Positions 17,767 to 29,909 of a stretch of DNA of 64,000 nucleotides are shown piece after piece. The DNA lies in NCBI GenBank assembly GCA_025360585.1, contig JANYBW010000099.1:23967-87966 (forward strand), written 5' to 3'. The position numbers were made by a program, and so were the translations under genes. Below the pieces are notes generated by a model that saw only the letters and a program-made list of their open reading frames with translations, made no database searches and had not been told where the DNA came from. The stretch's first letter is position 1, and every line of letters begins with the position of its first letter. Source of the DNA: Actinomycetes bacterium (lineage in GTDB: Bacteria > Actinomycetota > Acidimicrobiia > IMCC26256 > PALSA-610).

Positions 17767-19905
17767 ATGACGAACGAGAAATTCCAGACCTGGCGGACGC
17801 TGGCGGCCAAGGAACTTGGTGGCAACGACGCGGAGTCGCTGACCTGGCAGACCCCTGAAGGGATAGCGGTCAAACCGCTGTACACCGAAGCCGATTTGGA
17901 TGGCCTGGAAACTGTGGGCCAGGTGCCCGGCGTCGCTCCCTATGTCCGCGGCCCGCGCGCCACGATGTACAGCAATCGCCCGTGGACCATTCGTCAGTAC
18001 GCAGGATTCTCGACCGCGGAAGAATCGAATGCATTTTATCGTGCGAATCTTGCCGCAGGCCAGATGGGGCTTTCGGTGGCGTTCGATCTCGCGACCCACC
18101 GGGGCTACGACAGTGATCACGAACGCGTCGTTGGCGACGTGGGTAAGGCTGGTGTCGCGATTGATTCGGTCGAGGACATGAAGATCCTTTTCGACGGGAT
18201 TCCCCTGGACAAGATGAGCGTGTCGATGACGATGAACGGCGCGGTGCTACCAATTTTGGCGGGCTACATCGTGGCCGGCGAAGAACAAGGCGTTGACCAA
18301 GCGTTGCTCGCGGGGACGATCCAAAACGACATCCTCAAAGAGTTCATGGTCCGCAACACGTACATCTACCCACCCGCGCCGAGCATGCGGATCGTTGCGG
18401 ACATCATCGATCACACGTCGAAATACATGCCGAAATTCAACTCGATTTCGATCTCCGGGTACCACATGCAAGAAGCCGGAGCGACCGCGGTTCAGGAACT
18501 CGCGTTCACGCTTGCTGATGGTTGGGAATACGTTCGCGTCGCCACGGAGCGCGGCCTCGACATCGACCACTTTGCTGGCCGCTTGTCGTTCTTTTTTGCG
18601 ATCGGGATGAACTTCTTCATGGAAGCCGCGAAGCTGCGCGCCGCTCGTTTGTTGTGGTCTCGGATCATCGCGAATTTCGATCCCAAAAAACCGGGTTCGT
18701 CGATGTTGCGCACGCACTGCCAAACATCAGGGGTATCGCTCACCGAACAAGATCCGTACAACAACATTGTGCGCACTGCCTACGAAGCAATGGCCGCGGT
18801 GCTGGGCGGAACGCAGTCGTTGCACACGAACTCGTTCGATGAAGCCATTGCATTACCTACTGAATTTTCAGCCCGGATTGCGCGCAACACGCAGTTGATC
18901 TTGGCCGAAGAAACCGGCGTTACCCACGTGATCGATCCGCTCGCCGGTTCGTACTACGTGGAATCGTTGACCCAACAGCTTGCCGATGAGGCATGGAAAC
19001 TCATCGAAGAAGTTGAAGCGTTGGGCGGCATGACCAAAGCGGTGGAAAGCGGTATGCCGAAGCTCAAGATCGAAGCATCCGCGGCGCGGCGCCAGGCCGC
19101 GGTTGATCGCGGATCGGAGACTGTTGTCGGCGTGAACAAATATCGCCTCGCAACCGAAGGCGCGATCGAAGTCCGCGACGTTGATAATACGGAAGTTCGC
19201 CGCTCCCAGATCGAACGGCTCAATCACATTCGCTCGACCCGTGATTCCGCGGCGTGTGCGGCTGCGCTCGACGCGTTGCGGTCCGGCGCCGAAGGCGATG
19301 GCAACTTGTTGGCGCTGTGTATACAAGCGGCACGCGCTCGGGCAACCGTCGGTGAAATGTCGCAAGCGATGGAAGATGTGTTTGGTCGTCATCGCGCGTC
19401 GATCCAAACGTTGTCCGGGGTGTGGGGCGCCGCGTACGAAGGCGATGAAGGGGTTGCGCAAATTCGGCGCGAGATCGATTCGTTTGCTGCGGAAGAAGGC
19501 CGTCGGCCGCGCATGTTGGTGTGCAAACTCGGCCAGGACGGTCACGACCGTGGCGCGAAAGTAATTGCGACGGCGTTCGCCGATCTTGGCTTCGATATTG
19601 ATGTGGGCCCGCTGTTTCAGACCCCAGCCGAAGCTGCCCGCGACGCGATCGAAAACGACGTGCACATCGTTGGTGTTTCGAGCCAGGCCGCAGGGCACAA
19701 GACCTTGGTTCCGCAGCTGGTCTCCGCGCTCCGTGAGCAGGGAGCCTCCGATATTTTGGTGGTCGTTGGCGGGGTCATTCCAGCCCAGGATTACGACGAG
19801 CTGCGCGCCGCCGGTGCCGCAGCAATTTTCGGCCCAGGAACCTCGATTCCCGTCGCGGCCGCAGAAATCCTGGCGATCCTGGCGCGACGAACCCCAGCGT
19901 TGTGA
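17767..19905 (+). CDS. mutB: Methylmalonyl-CoA mutase, large (catalytic) subunit
   Basis: The adenosylcobalamin enzyme interconverts L-methylmalonyl-CoA and succinyl-CoA, linking propionyl-CoA to the TCA cycle. The 712-residue protein has the substrate-barrel signature '[20 protein letters not shown]' near residue 70 and '[19 protein letters not shown]' in the middle, then a C-terminal B12 domain with 'DGHDRGAKV' near residue 590 supplying the cobalt-ligand His. No small subunit gene is adjacent, so it may act as a homodimer of the single-subunit type. The GTPase chaperone MeaB lies 1 kb downstream. No cobalamin riboswitch is visible upstream. Confidence 0.97.
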   Translation: MTNEKFQTWRTLAAKELGGNDAESLTWQTPEGIAVKPLYTEADLDGLETVGQVPGVAPYVRGPRATMYSNRPWTIRQYAGFSTAEESNAFYRANLAAGQMGLSVAFDLATHRGYDSDHERVVGDVGKAGVAIDSVEDMKILFDGIPLDKMSVSMTMNGAVLPILAGYIVAGEEQGVDQALLAGTIQNDILKEFMVRNTYIYPPAPSMRIVADIIDHTSKYMPKFNSISISGYHMQEAGATAVQELAFTLADGWEYVRVATERGLDIDHFAGRLSFFFAIGMNFFMEAAKLRAARLLWSRIIANFDPKKPGSSMLRTHCQTSGVSLTEQDPYNNIVRTAYEAMAAVLGGTQSLHTNSFDEAIALPTEFSARIARNTQLILAEETGVTHVIDPLAGSYYVESLTQQLADEAWKLIEEVEALGGMTKAVESGMPKLKIEASAARRQAAVDRGSETVVGVNKYRLATEGAIEVRDVDNTEVRRSQIERLNHIRSTRDSAACAAALDALRSGAEGDGNLLALCIQAARARATVGEMSQAMEDVFGRHRASIQTLSGVWGAAYEGDEGVAQIRREIDSFAAEEGRRPRMLVCKLGQDGHDRGAKVIATAFADLGFDIDVGPLFQTPAEAARDAIENDVHIVGVSSQAAGHKTLVPQLVSALREQGASDILVVVGGVIPAQDYDELRAAGAAAIFGPGTSIPVAAAEILAILARRTPAL

Positions 19906-19966
19906 CGAAAATCCGCGGCAGGGCCCGGTAAAGCATCACGACGGTCGGGTTGGGGAGCCGTACGGG

Positions 19967-20848
19967 TTAGAGGTTCTTTTGCAGCCAGTTGGTGATGTCG
20001 GTGGTGACTTCGTCGCGGATGGTCTCGTTGAGTAGTTCATGGCGGGCATCGGTGTACCAGATCGCCATCACGTTGGTGAGGCCAGCATCTCGGTAGCGCT
20101 GCGCGACGAGTTCCACGAGCGTGAGTCCGCCTGCGAGTGGGTCCGCGGAACCAGAAATCATCAACAGCGGTAGGTCGTTTCGAATTCCGGCGAGCACTGC
20201 AGGCTCGCTACCCCGGCCGGCTCCTGCGGCCATATCGCGCAGGCCTTGGCCGTTCACGCCGAAGCCGCACATCGGGTCCGCGACGTATTTGTCGACTTCG
20301 GATTCGTCGCGGCTCAGCCAATCCGACGCGGTGCGCGCGGGCTCGAACTGGGTGTTGAAGCCTTCGAGGTTTGCGGGCGTGTCGTCGGCTGGTGCCATCG
20401 CCGCCATGGCGTCTACTGCGCTCGTGCCGGAAAGCACGGCTGCGTGCAAGGTCGTGGAATGGTCGAGCAACAACTGTTGGAGCGCGAACGAACCCATGCT
20501 GTGGGCGAAGATGCAACGATTCAGGCCGCCAGTTTCGGTATCGATGAACGCGCCGAGGTCGAGCTGGTCGTTCACCAATCCCAACCAACCGCCGGGGCCG
20601 AAATCGCCATAGGCGTCGGGTGTCGGCGCGGTCTGGCCATGCCCGCGATGATCGTTGGCATAGACGACGTAGCCCGCGTCCACGAGCGCGGCCGCGAATC
20701 GTGCGTAGCGGGCCGAATGTTCGCCCATGCCGTGCGCTATTTGTACCGCGGCGCGGGCATCGCGAGGCTCGGTGTCGTCGGCGGTGAAGCGTCGTACAAA
20801 CACGGGAGTGTTGTCGCGGGCCGTCAAGGTAAACGTGGTTTCCTGCAT
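19967..20848 (-). CDS. Alpha/beta hydrolase, monoacylglycerol-lipase-like
   Basis: This is a 293-residue cytosolic serine hydrolase of the 'serine aminopeptidase S33/lysophospholipase' type. It has 'IAHGMGEHSARY' (oxyanion loop), 'NDHRGHGQT', the nucleophile elbow 'AHSMGSFAL', the acid in 'ISGSADPL' and the His in 'TDARHELLNE'. The elbow starts with Ala instead of the usual Gly. The likely role is hydrolysis of monoacylglycerol or a related ester. It lies on the opposite strand between mutB and meaB and starts 45 bp from meaB, so the two share a divergent promoter region. Confidence 0.85.
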   Translation of the reverse strand: MQETTFTLTARDNTPVFVRRFTADDTEPRDARAAVQIAHGMGEHSARYARFAAALVDAGYVVYANDHRGHGQTAPTPDAYGDFGPGGWLGLVNDQLDLGAFIDTETGGLNRCIFAHSMGSFALQQLLLDHSTTLHAAVLSGTSAVDAMAAMAPADDTPANLEGFNTQFEPARTASDWLSRDESEVDKYVADPMCGFGVNGQGLRDMAAGAGRGSEPAVLAGIRNDLPLLMISGSADPLAGGLTLVELVAQRYRDAGLTNVMAIWYTDARHELLNETIRDEVTTDITNWLQKNL

Positions 20849-20893
20849 AGTTGCATCTTCGCGCAGCCCTGAGCCGGTTTAGCCTCCGAGCCG

Positions 20894-21877
20894 ATGGATC
20901 CTGCGCTGGATATTTCGGGTGCCGCCGACGCGCTTCGCGATGGCGATCGCCGGGTGTTAGCGCGTTCGATCACGCTGTGTGAATCGACGCGCCCGGTTGA
21001 TCGTCGGCGGTCGGCCGCGCTGCTCGACGCCGTGATTGGCAGCTCGGGATCCGCGATCCGGGTAGGGGTGAGCGGTGCTCCCGGTGCGGGTAAAAGCACG
21101 TTCATTGAGACACTGGGTTTACAGCTCGTCGCGGACGGTATGCGGGTTGCCGTCTTGGCGGTAGATCCTTCGAGCACCCGTACTGGCGGATCGATTCTGG
21201 GCGACAAAACTCGTATGGAGGAGCTCAGCCGCTCGTCGCTCGCGTTTATTCGGCCGTCGCCGAGCGGCGGGACACTCGGCGGTGTGGCCCGGCGAACCCG
21301 CGAAGCGATGTTGTTGTGCGAAGCGTCGGGCTTTGATGTGGTGGTGGTGGAGACGGTTGGAGTTGGCCAGAGCGAAGTTGCGGTTGCGGGGATGGTCGAT
21401 ACGTTCGTGTTGCTGCTCGCTCCTGCTGCGGGCGATGAGCTGCAAGGCGTGAAGCGTGGGATCGTGGAGCTAGCGGATGTGATTGCCGTCAATAAAAACG
21501 ACGGTGAACTTGCCTCAGCGGCAATGCGCACAACAGCCGATTACGCGAACGCTGCGCATTTCCTGCGCCCGCGTACGAACGACTGGACTACTGCCGTGCT
21601 CGCATGCTCGGCGCTATTGGGTCATGGCGTGCGTGAAGTGTGGGATGCGATCTTGGCGCACCGCAGTGTTCTGCTGAACGACGGTCAGTTGGGGGAGCGG
21701 CGCGCCGAACAAGCGAGCGCTTGGATGTGGTCCGAGCTCAGCGATTCGTTGCTCGACGCTTTGCGACAAGATCAAGCGGTCACCGCGCTCCTGGCGCAAC
21801 TCGATCAGCAAGTGCGCGCCGGGATGGTTTCGCCGACGGCGGCGGCATTGGCCGCCCTGGCGGCGTTTCGGCCCTAA
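20894..21877 (+). CDS. meaB: Methylmalonyl-CoA mutase-associated GTPase MeaB
   Basis: This G3E-family GTPase guards and reloads adenosylcobalamin in methylmalonyl-CoA mutase. The 327-residue protein has Walker A 'GVSGAPGAGKSTFIE' near residue 60, 'AVDPSSTRTGGSILGDKTRM', the switch segment 'ETVGVGQSE', and the base-recognition motif 'VNKNDG', close to NKxD. It is full length for the family. It is separated from mutB by an inverted hydrolase gene, where many Actinobacteria have the two adjacent. Confidence 0.95.
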   Translation: MDPALDISGAADALRDGDRRVLARSITLCESTRPVDRRRSAALLDAVIGSSGSAIRVGVSGAPGAGKSTFIETLGLQLVADGMRVAVLAVDPSSTRTGGSILGDKTRMEELSRSSLAFIRPSPSGGTLGGVARRTREAMLLCEASGFDVVVVETVGVGQSEVAVAGMVDTFVLLLAPAAGDELQGVKRGIVELADVIAVNKNDGELASAAMRTTADYANAAHFLRPRTNDWTTAVLACSALLGHGVREVWDAILAHRSVLLNDGQLGERRAEQASAWMWSELSDSLLDALRQDQAVTALLAQLDQQVRAGMVSPTAAALAALAAFRP

Positions 21878-22077
21878 GAACGCGCGCCGATAGGTGAAAG
21901 GTAATCCAATGCAGGAATCCTGTTCCCCGCTCTCGTCGCTGCGCTCCGGGGCCGCTCGGGCCACGGGCGGCGCCGCGCTTCGTCGAGATCAGCAGAACCC
22001 GTCGTCTTTTTGGCGCGCCCTCCAAGCCTGCGGGGTCTCAAACTTGCGCCTCGAACTGATCGTGTAAGAGCTGTGCA

Positions 22078-22302
22078 TCAGCTGGCCCGGCGGTGGCCGT
22101 CGACTGGCTCGGGTGGTGAAACCTGGCTCAGAATCGCTTTGGCCTGGGCGACGCCTTGAAGGCCGACACGGCGGGTGCGTTCATCGAGCACCCAATCGGC
22201 CGGTGAACCATAGGCCGGGTGGTGTGAGGACGCCTCGGAGCTGGCGACAACGCCACCATCGAGAAGCTGAAGTTGGGCCGAGGACCGCGTGCGTGAACTC
22301 AT
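22078..22302 (-). CDS. Small protein of unknown function (74 residues)
   Basis: Starting at ATG 22302, the frame gives a 74-residue hydrophilic protein with 'GSPADWVLDERTRRVGLQG' and 'VAQAKAILSQ', which look like a real amphipathic helix. The frame extends further upstream with other starts, but those residues are Arg/Ser/Pro-rich and do not look coding. No strong ribosome site is visible. I do not recognise the family, and non-coding remains possible. Confidence 0.4.
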   Translation of the reverse strand: MSSRTRSSAQLQLLDGGVVASSEASSHHPAYGSPADWVLDERTRRVGLQGVAQAKAILSQVSPPEPVDGHRRAS

Positions 22303-22676
22303 AGCAACACTCTGCCAGGGGGGTGAGACAACGAGATTCAGACGGCATGATCGGTCGATCGCCCGAGCTCCCCGGGACGGGAGTATCGCATTAACGGTGT
22401 AACTGCTGGTTTTCATTGTTGTTGTTCGAGTGGGTGGAGCTGGCCTTGGAACTGAGTTCGAATGCGTTGAGTGCGGGTTTCCAACGCATGGTCCATCGTC
22501 GCCTGCGGCGGGTGTGAGCGCCGTTCCGCTAGCCGAGCTTGTCGATGGGAGCACGGCCCACGCCCTCGTCACCTCGATCACGCGACGATCGGGAGGCGCA
22601 AGTCTCGTCGCGCCCGCCCGAGCGTTTCGGCGGCTTCGAGTTTGAGTGGCGAGGGGTTGGCGTGGTCGAATGGGGC
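22303..22676. other. Gene-poor stretch before the cupin gene
   Basis: These 374 bp lie between a doubtful small gene and the cupin. Short frames exist on both strands, for example one containing 'ECVECGFPTHG' at 22430-22645 on the plus strand, but none has a ribosome site or a recognisable motif. I see no tRNA fold or terminator. It may hold the cupin's promoter. Confidence 0.5.
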
Positions 22677-23141
22677 ATGACTGTTCCTGATGTTCCTCTG
22701 GCCTTGCACCGTGGCGAAAGCGACAATGCGTTTGTTGATCTCGGCGACGGCAGCACACTGCAATTGATGCAGGTCAATATCGATGCTGGTCTCTGGGTGA
22801 TTCGCACCAAATTCCAAGCTGGTTACAAAGTACAGACCCATCGCCACACCGGCGAGGTGTTTGCCTTCACAATGTCTGGCTCCTGGAAGTATGCGGAATA
22901 CCCCGAAGTCAATACGGCCGGCTCCTACCTGTATGAGCCGGCCGGTTCGATTCATACGTTGATCGTTCCCGAAACCAACACGGAAATCACCGATGTGTGG
23001 TTCGCGATCTATGGCGCGAACTTGAATCTTGATGCCGACGGCAACGTGGAAAGTGTGCTTGACGCGGGTTCGATTTGCAGTGCCTATTTCGCCCTGTGCG
23101 AGATGCAAGGCTTCGCGAAACCGAATGTCATCGGGGCTTAA
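22677..23141 (+). CDS. Cupin of the 2,4'-dihydroxyacetophenone dioxygenase-like family
   Basis: This is a 154-residue single-domain cupin. 'HRHTGEVFAFTMSGSWKYAE' gives the first cupin motif with two His and a Glu, and 'YEPAGSIHTLIVP' the second with a His, so a 2-His/1-Glu or 3-His metal site is likely. The pattern 'GSWKYAEYP...GSYLYEPAGSIHT' is what I associate with the family that cleaves C-C bonds in acyl-phenols or beta-diketones. The start ATG 22677 was chosen because sequence similarity to the cupin fold begins right after it. No aromatic pathway genes flank it, so the substrate is open. Confidence 0.75.
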   Translation: MTVPDVPLALHRGESDNAFVDLGDGSTLQLMQVNIDAGLWVIRTKFQAGYKVQTHRHTGEVFAFTMSGSWKYAEYPEVNTAGSYLYEPAGSIHTLIVPETNTEITDVWFAIYGANLNLDADGNVESVLDAGSICSAYFALCEMQGFAKPNVIGA

Positions 23142-23168
23142 ACAACCTCCGCCCCTAGCCTTTGGGCC

Positions 23169-24368
23169 ATGATCTATCTCGATCACGCGGCCTCAACGCC
23201 AATGCGCCCCGAAGCAGTTGCGGCCATGTTGCCGTTCCTTGTTGATCATCCGGGCAACCCATCCGGAAGTCACGGTGCATCGCGCGCCGCGAAAACTGCG
23301 TTGGAACAAGCGCGCGAAGACGTCGCTGATTGCGTTGGCCGGGATGCTCGGCGCGTGATTTTCACCGGTGGCGGCAGCGAAAGCGACAATCTTGCGATTA
23401 AAGGTGTGGCGCGGGCGCGCCGAACCCGTGGCCTCGATGCAGTGGTGACCACAACGATCGAACACAAAGCCGTGCTTGGTTCCGTGCAGCGCCTCGCCGC
23501 AGAAGGTTTTCGTGTCGGTTACGCCAATGCTCTCCTCGATGGCAGCATCGATGTGGATCATCTTGCTTCCTTGCTCGATGAGCACACGGCGATCATTTCG
23601 GTGATGGCTGTGAACAACGAAACTGGAGTTGTGCAACCGCTCGATGCCGTCCGCGACGTAATGAGAGTGCGCGCGCCGCAGGCCGTCTTGCATACTGATG
23701 CAGTGCAAGCGCCGCAATGGCTCGATCTTCGCCCGATTTGCGAAGTGGCCGATTTCGTCAGCATTTCTGGGCATAAATTTGGTGGGCCTAAAGGAGTCGG
23801 CGCGTTGATTCTGGGTGAAACGACCGCGGTCAATACTGATTTGTTGCCATTGATTGAAGGCGGCGGCCACGAACTTGGCTTCCGTGCCGGCACCCAAAAC
23901 GTCGCCGGCATCATTGCATTCGCCACGGCACTCACGATCACTGATTCTCGACGAACCGAGGAGACAACGCGCATTGCGGCCCTGCGTGATCGCCTCGAAA
24001 CTGCGTTGACGAACAATCCGGTGAACGGCGCAGTGAACGGAGGGCCGACTGGAGGGTCGACTGGCGCGTCGTATGGAACAACGGTTTCCCGGGTCGCCGG
24101 ATTGCTGCACCTCGCGATCCCCGACGTTGAGGCAGAGACCATGTTGGTCGCGCTCGATGTTGCGGGCGTCTGCGCTGCTTCGGGAAGCGCGTGCAGCTCG
24201 GGCGCAATCGATCCATCGCACGTGTTGATAGCGATGGGCTTGTCGCGCGCCACCGCGTTGGCATCAGTGCGTTTCAGTTTGGGCTGGGCATCGACCGCCG
24301 ACGATATCGGCGCAGCCATTCCAACGATCATCGAAGCCGTAGCGCGCCTTCGTTCGAAAGCGGCCTAG
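23169..24368 (+). CDS. iscS: Cysteine desulfurase (NifS/IscS family)
   Basis: The PLP enzyme takes sulfur from cysteine for iron-sulfur clusters and thiolated tRNA. The 399-residue protein starts 'MIYLDHAASTPMRP', has 'SGHKFGGPKGVG' with the PLP Lys near 203, and the active-site loop 'SGSACSSG' with the catalytic Cys near 342. A Gly/Asn/Thr-rich stretch ('NGAVNGGPTGGSTGAS', about residues 281-300) lies at a surface loop and looks like a recent repeat-driven insertion. It abuts mnmA without a gap (stop 24366-24368, ATG 24369), matching a direct sulfur relay to MnmA. Confidence 0.95.
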   Translation: MIYLDHAASTPMRPEAVAAMLPFLVDHPGNPSGSHGASRAAKTALEQAREDVADCVGRDARRVIFTGGGSESDNLAIKGVARARRTRGLDAVVTTTIEHKAVLGSVQRLAAEGFRVGYANALLDGSIDVDHLASLLDEHTAIISVMAVNNETGVVQPLDAVRDVMRVRAPQAVLHTDAVQAPQWLDLRPICEVADFVSISGHKFGGPKGVGALILGETTAVNTDLLPLIEGGGHELGFRAGTQNVAGIIAFATALTITDSRRTEETTRIAALRDRLETALTNNPVNGAVNGGPTGGSTGASYGTTVSRVAGLLHLAIPDVEAETMLVALDVAGVCAASGSACSSGAIDPSHVLIAMGLSRATALASVRFSLGWASTADDIGAAIPTIIEAVARLRSKAA

Positions 24369-25394
24369 ATGGCACGCGTACTCGTAGCGATGAGCGGCGG
24401 AGTCGATTCCACCGTAGCGGCCGCATTGATGATCGAAGCCGGACACGATGTGACGGGCGTAACGCTGAAACTGTGGGGTGGCGAACAGGATTCCGGGTGT
24501 TGTTCAGTCTCAGATGTTGAAGACGCCCGCCGCGTTGCGGCACAGCTCGATATTGCGCACTACGTCTTTAATTTCACTGAAGAATTCAATGCAGCAGTTG
24601 TGGATCCGTACATCGCCGCGTACGCAGACGGCACCACCCCGAACCCCTGTGTGGAGTGCAATCGCACAATGAAATGGGGCCGTTTACTTGACCGCAGCGA
24701 TCAACTCGGCTTCGATTTCTTAGCGACGGGCCACCACGCGCGCAAAGTCGAGACCGATGCAGGGCCGCGCCTGGGCCGCGGCGATGATCCTGACAAAGAC
24801 CAGTCGTATGTGCTGTACATGCTCACGGAATCGCAGATCGCGCGCACCTTGTTGCCCGTTGGCCACATGAAAAAATCTGAAGTGCGCGAGCACGCAACCC
24901 GGCTTGGCTTGCGTACCGCATCGAAGGCCGAGAGCATGGACGTATGTTTCATCACCAAAGGCGGGCGCGACACATTTTTGGGTGATCGCATCGCGCGCAA
25001 ACCCGGCACAATCGTCGCGACCGACGGTACGCAACTCGGTGACCATGAGGGTATCGATCGCTACACAATTGGTCAACGGCGTGGGCTCGGCGTGGCCGTG
25101 GGTGAGCCTCGCTATGTGGTGGACATCGATCCGGCCACGCAAACCATTGTTTTGGGAGAACGTCACGATCTCTTGCGCGAAACAGTGGAACTCCGTTCGG
25201 TTGAATTCGCGGCAGAACGCCCCGAAGCCTCGCAACCGTTGCTGGCGCAGACGCGGGCCCACGGATTCGTGGCTGCGTGCAGGCTCAACGACACCATGGT
25301 GACCTGGGATGCTCCGCAACCGCGAGTAGCGCCGGGCCAAGTTGTGGTGTTGTACAACGGCGATATTGTGGTCGGCGGCGGCATCGCAAGATAG
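24369..25394 (+). CDS. mnmA: tRNA 2-thiouridine(34) synthase MnmA
   Basis: The enzyme adenylates and thiolates U34 in the anticodons of tRNA-Lys, tRNA-Glu and tRNA-Gln. The PP-loop 'SGGVDST' is at residue 9, the first catalytic Cys is in 'NPCVECNR' near residue 97, and the second in 'SMDVCFITKGG' near residue 195. The C-terminal beta-barrel is complete ('IGQRRGLGVAVGEPRYVV'). It is 341 residues long, slightly short for the family but with all motifs. Together with the abutting cysteine desulfurase it forms a sulfur-transfer operon. Confidence 0.96.
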   Translation: MARVLVAMSGGVDSTVAAALMIEAGHDVTGVTLKLWGGEQDSGCCSVSDVEDARRVAAQLDIAHYVFNFTEEFNAAVVDPYIAAYADGTTPNPCVECNRTMKWGRLLDRSDQLGFDFLATGHHARKVETDAGPRLGRGDDPDKDQSYVLYMLTESQIARTLLPVGHMKKSEVREHATRLGLRTASKAESMDVCFITKGGRDTFLGDRIARKPGTIVATDGTQLGDHEGIDRYTIGQRRGLGVAVGEPRYVVDIDPATQTIVLGERHDLLRETVELRSVEFAAERPEASQPLLAQTRAHGFVAACRLNDTMVTWDAPQPRVAPGQVVVLYNGDIVVGGGIAR

Positions 25395-25442
25395 ACGTCC
25401 TAATCGCTCGGGCGGCCCGTTCGAGCGCCAATATTTTGTGCG

Positions 25443-26300
25443 TTAGGCGCGGCTTGGGGCGGCGAGGGCGAGGAATTCTTGTGGCCGCAATGGCGTGAAC
25501 CGCACGCGATGGGCTTGAACCATTTCGAGGGTGCGTTGCTTTTTGCGTAGACCAAATTCGCCGGGCTCACGCAACTGAATTTCGATGCCACCGATGAACG
25601 CTCCGAGGCGGGTATCGACGGTGCCGTCGAATATCCCTTTGTTTGCACCAGTTTCAATGGGCTTGATCGAACCGATGCGTTCGCTGGGCAACAACACCGG
25701 ATCCGCGAGCGTGAACGAATCCGCGATCACGAGCCCCGCGGGCACGAATACGTAAAACCGTTTTGAGAGCGAATGAACCGAACGGCACGCGAACGCGCCA
25801 GCACCGACCGCGCCGACTGATGCCGCAACGCCAAGCACCAAATGAGAATTCGCGAGCGCAATTGGCCCGAGGAATAGCAGCGCCGCCACGAACGCGACTT
25901 CAATCGACATCGCGAGACAAATCAATGGAGGCGTACGCAACGGTCGGCGGACTTCATCGCCGTAGGCCTGGGCCTGCGCACAAACGTCAGCGATCGGAGC
26001 GCTCAACGCAATGATCGCCGAACTTGTCGCGTGCATGACTGCGATGGCGACCATGAACGAACCTGACCGCGAACCACTGAGTACAACGGCCACAACGGGC
26101 AACGCGGCCACGAGTCGCAAGACGGTGAAGCTCTTGGCGTTCGGCAACAACAGCGCGATAAGGCCGATCAGCCATAGCGAATATGCGACGACGGCGAGTG
26201 TGACCGATGGCGCTTGGCGCCACTGTGTGGTCGCATCGTTGAGCACTGAGCCCGTTGTGACCGGCAGGAGCAGCCACAACAATCGTGCAACCCAAAGCAA
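25443..26300 (-). CDS. Membrane protein of unknown function
   Basis: The 285-residue protein has about six hydrophobic helices (residues 1-20, 33-55, 60-80, 85-105, 130-150 and 155-175), then a soluble C-terminal part of about 100 residues with 'LPSERIGSIKPIETGANKG' that may sit inside the cell. I do not recognise it. It lies on the strand opposite mnmA and the MetE-like gene and interrupts what would otherwise be a one-way operon. Its start is close to, and divergent from, the MetE-like gene's start. Confidence 0.65.
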   Translation of the reverse strand: MLWVARLLWLLLPVTTGSVLNDATTQWRQAPSVTLAVVAYSLWLIGLIALLLPNAKSFTVLRLVAALPVVAVVLSGSRSGSFMVAIAVMHATSSAIIALSAPIADVCAQAQAYGDEVRRPLRTPPLICLAMSIEVAFVAALLFLGPIALANSHLVLGVAASVGAVGAGAFACRSVHSLSKRFYVFVPAGLVIADSFTLADPVLLPSERIGSIKPIETGANKGIFDGTVDTRLGAFIGGIEIQLREPGEFGLRKKQRTLEMVQAHRVRFTPLRPQEFLALAAPSRA

Positions 26301-26353
26301 TTGCGGCTCGCTTTCGAAGCGGTGAATACGGCGTTCGTATACTACGAAGTCTC

Positions 26354-29385
<3,032 letters not shown>

Positions 29386-29400
29386 TGAGGCCGTTGACGT

Positions 29401-29838
29401 TTACGCGGATTTGAAATACCAGGTGAACGAACGGTCGTCCTGGCCACCGGGCCCTTGTGCTTTGGGCCAATAGTGCACCGTGATTGTGTGGCGGCCGGCC
29501 TTCAGCTCGCTGAAGGTTTGGTTGGGCCCGGGCTTCCAAAAAATTGTGCCCAAGTCCAGGCCGTTTTGTTCGTACTCATCGAGGGGCAACGCGGTGCCGT
29601 CTAGGGTGAGCTCGCCCGTCAGTGTCTTGTCCAGCTGGACACCGATTTGGCCCTGCGACAACACGACTTGGTCGCGCGACGGAAAGAGTTCCTGAACCCC
29701 TACGGGGAGATCCGGCGTGGTCGTGTTGTTTTTGGTTGCGTAGATGCCAGCGACCATCAAATTGAATGCGAGCACCAAACCGCCGACGATGATGAGCGTT
29801 CGTTTGGTATCTCTCGGCACCGCGATGTCGTCGGTCAT
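29401..29838 (-). CDS. Small single-pass membrane protein of unknown function
   Basis: From ATG 29838 the protein is 145 residues: a short charged cytosolic start, one helix ('TLIIVGGLVLAFNLMVAGIY', about 14-33), and an outside domain of about 110 residues with beta-strand character ('LDGTALPLDEYEQNGLDLG', 'ELKAGRHTITVHYWPK') that resembles an Ig- or carbohydrate-binding-type sandwich. The longer frame overlaps the divergent kinase and was not used. It is divergent from the PASTA kinase over about 70 bp, so the two may be co-regulated; its function is not known. Confidence 0.7.
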   Translation of the reverse strand: MTDDIAVPRDTKRTLIIVGGLVLAFNLMVAGIYATKNNTTTPDLPVGVQELFPSRDQVVLSQGQIGVQLDKTLTGELTLDGTALPLDEYEQNGLDLGTIFWKPGPNQTFSELKAGRHTITVHYWPKAQGPGGQDDRSFTWYFKSA

Positions 29839-29909
29839 TGGTCCGTACGGTAATCCGTTCGGACCGCCTGGTCCCGCACGGCGAGAGCGAACTACTACCT
29901 TGGTATTCG

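Noticed and set aside
22440..22475. tRNA-like T-loop sequence GAGTTCGAATGC
   Set aside because: The flanking bases do not form a five-pair stem and no acceptor or anticodon arm fits.
22430..22645. Plus-strand frame of 71 codons with 'CVECGFPTH'
   Set aside because: No ribosome site, only two Cys, and no recognisable fold; too weak to call.
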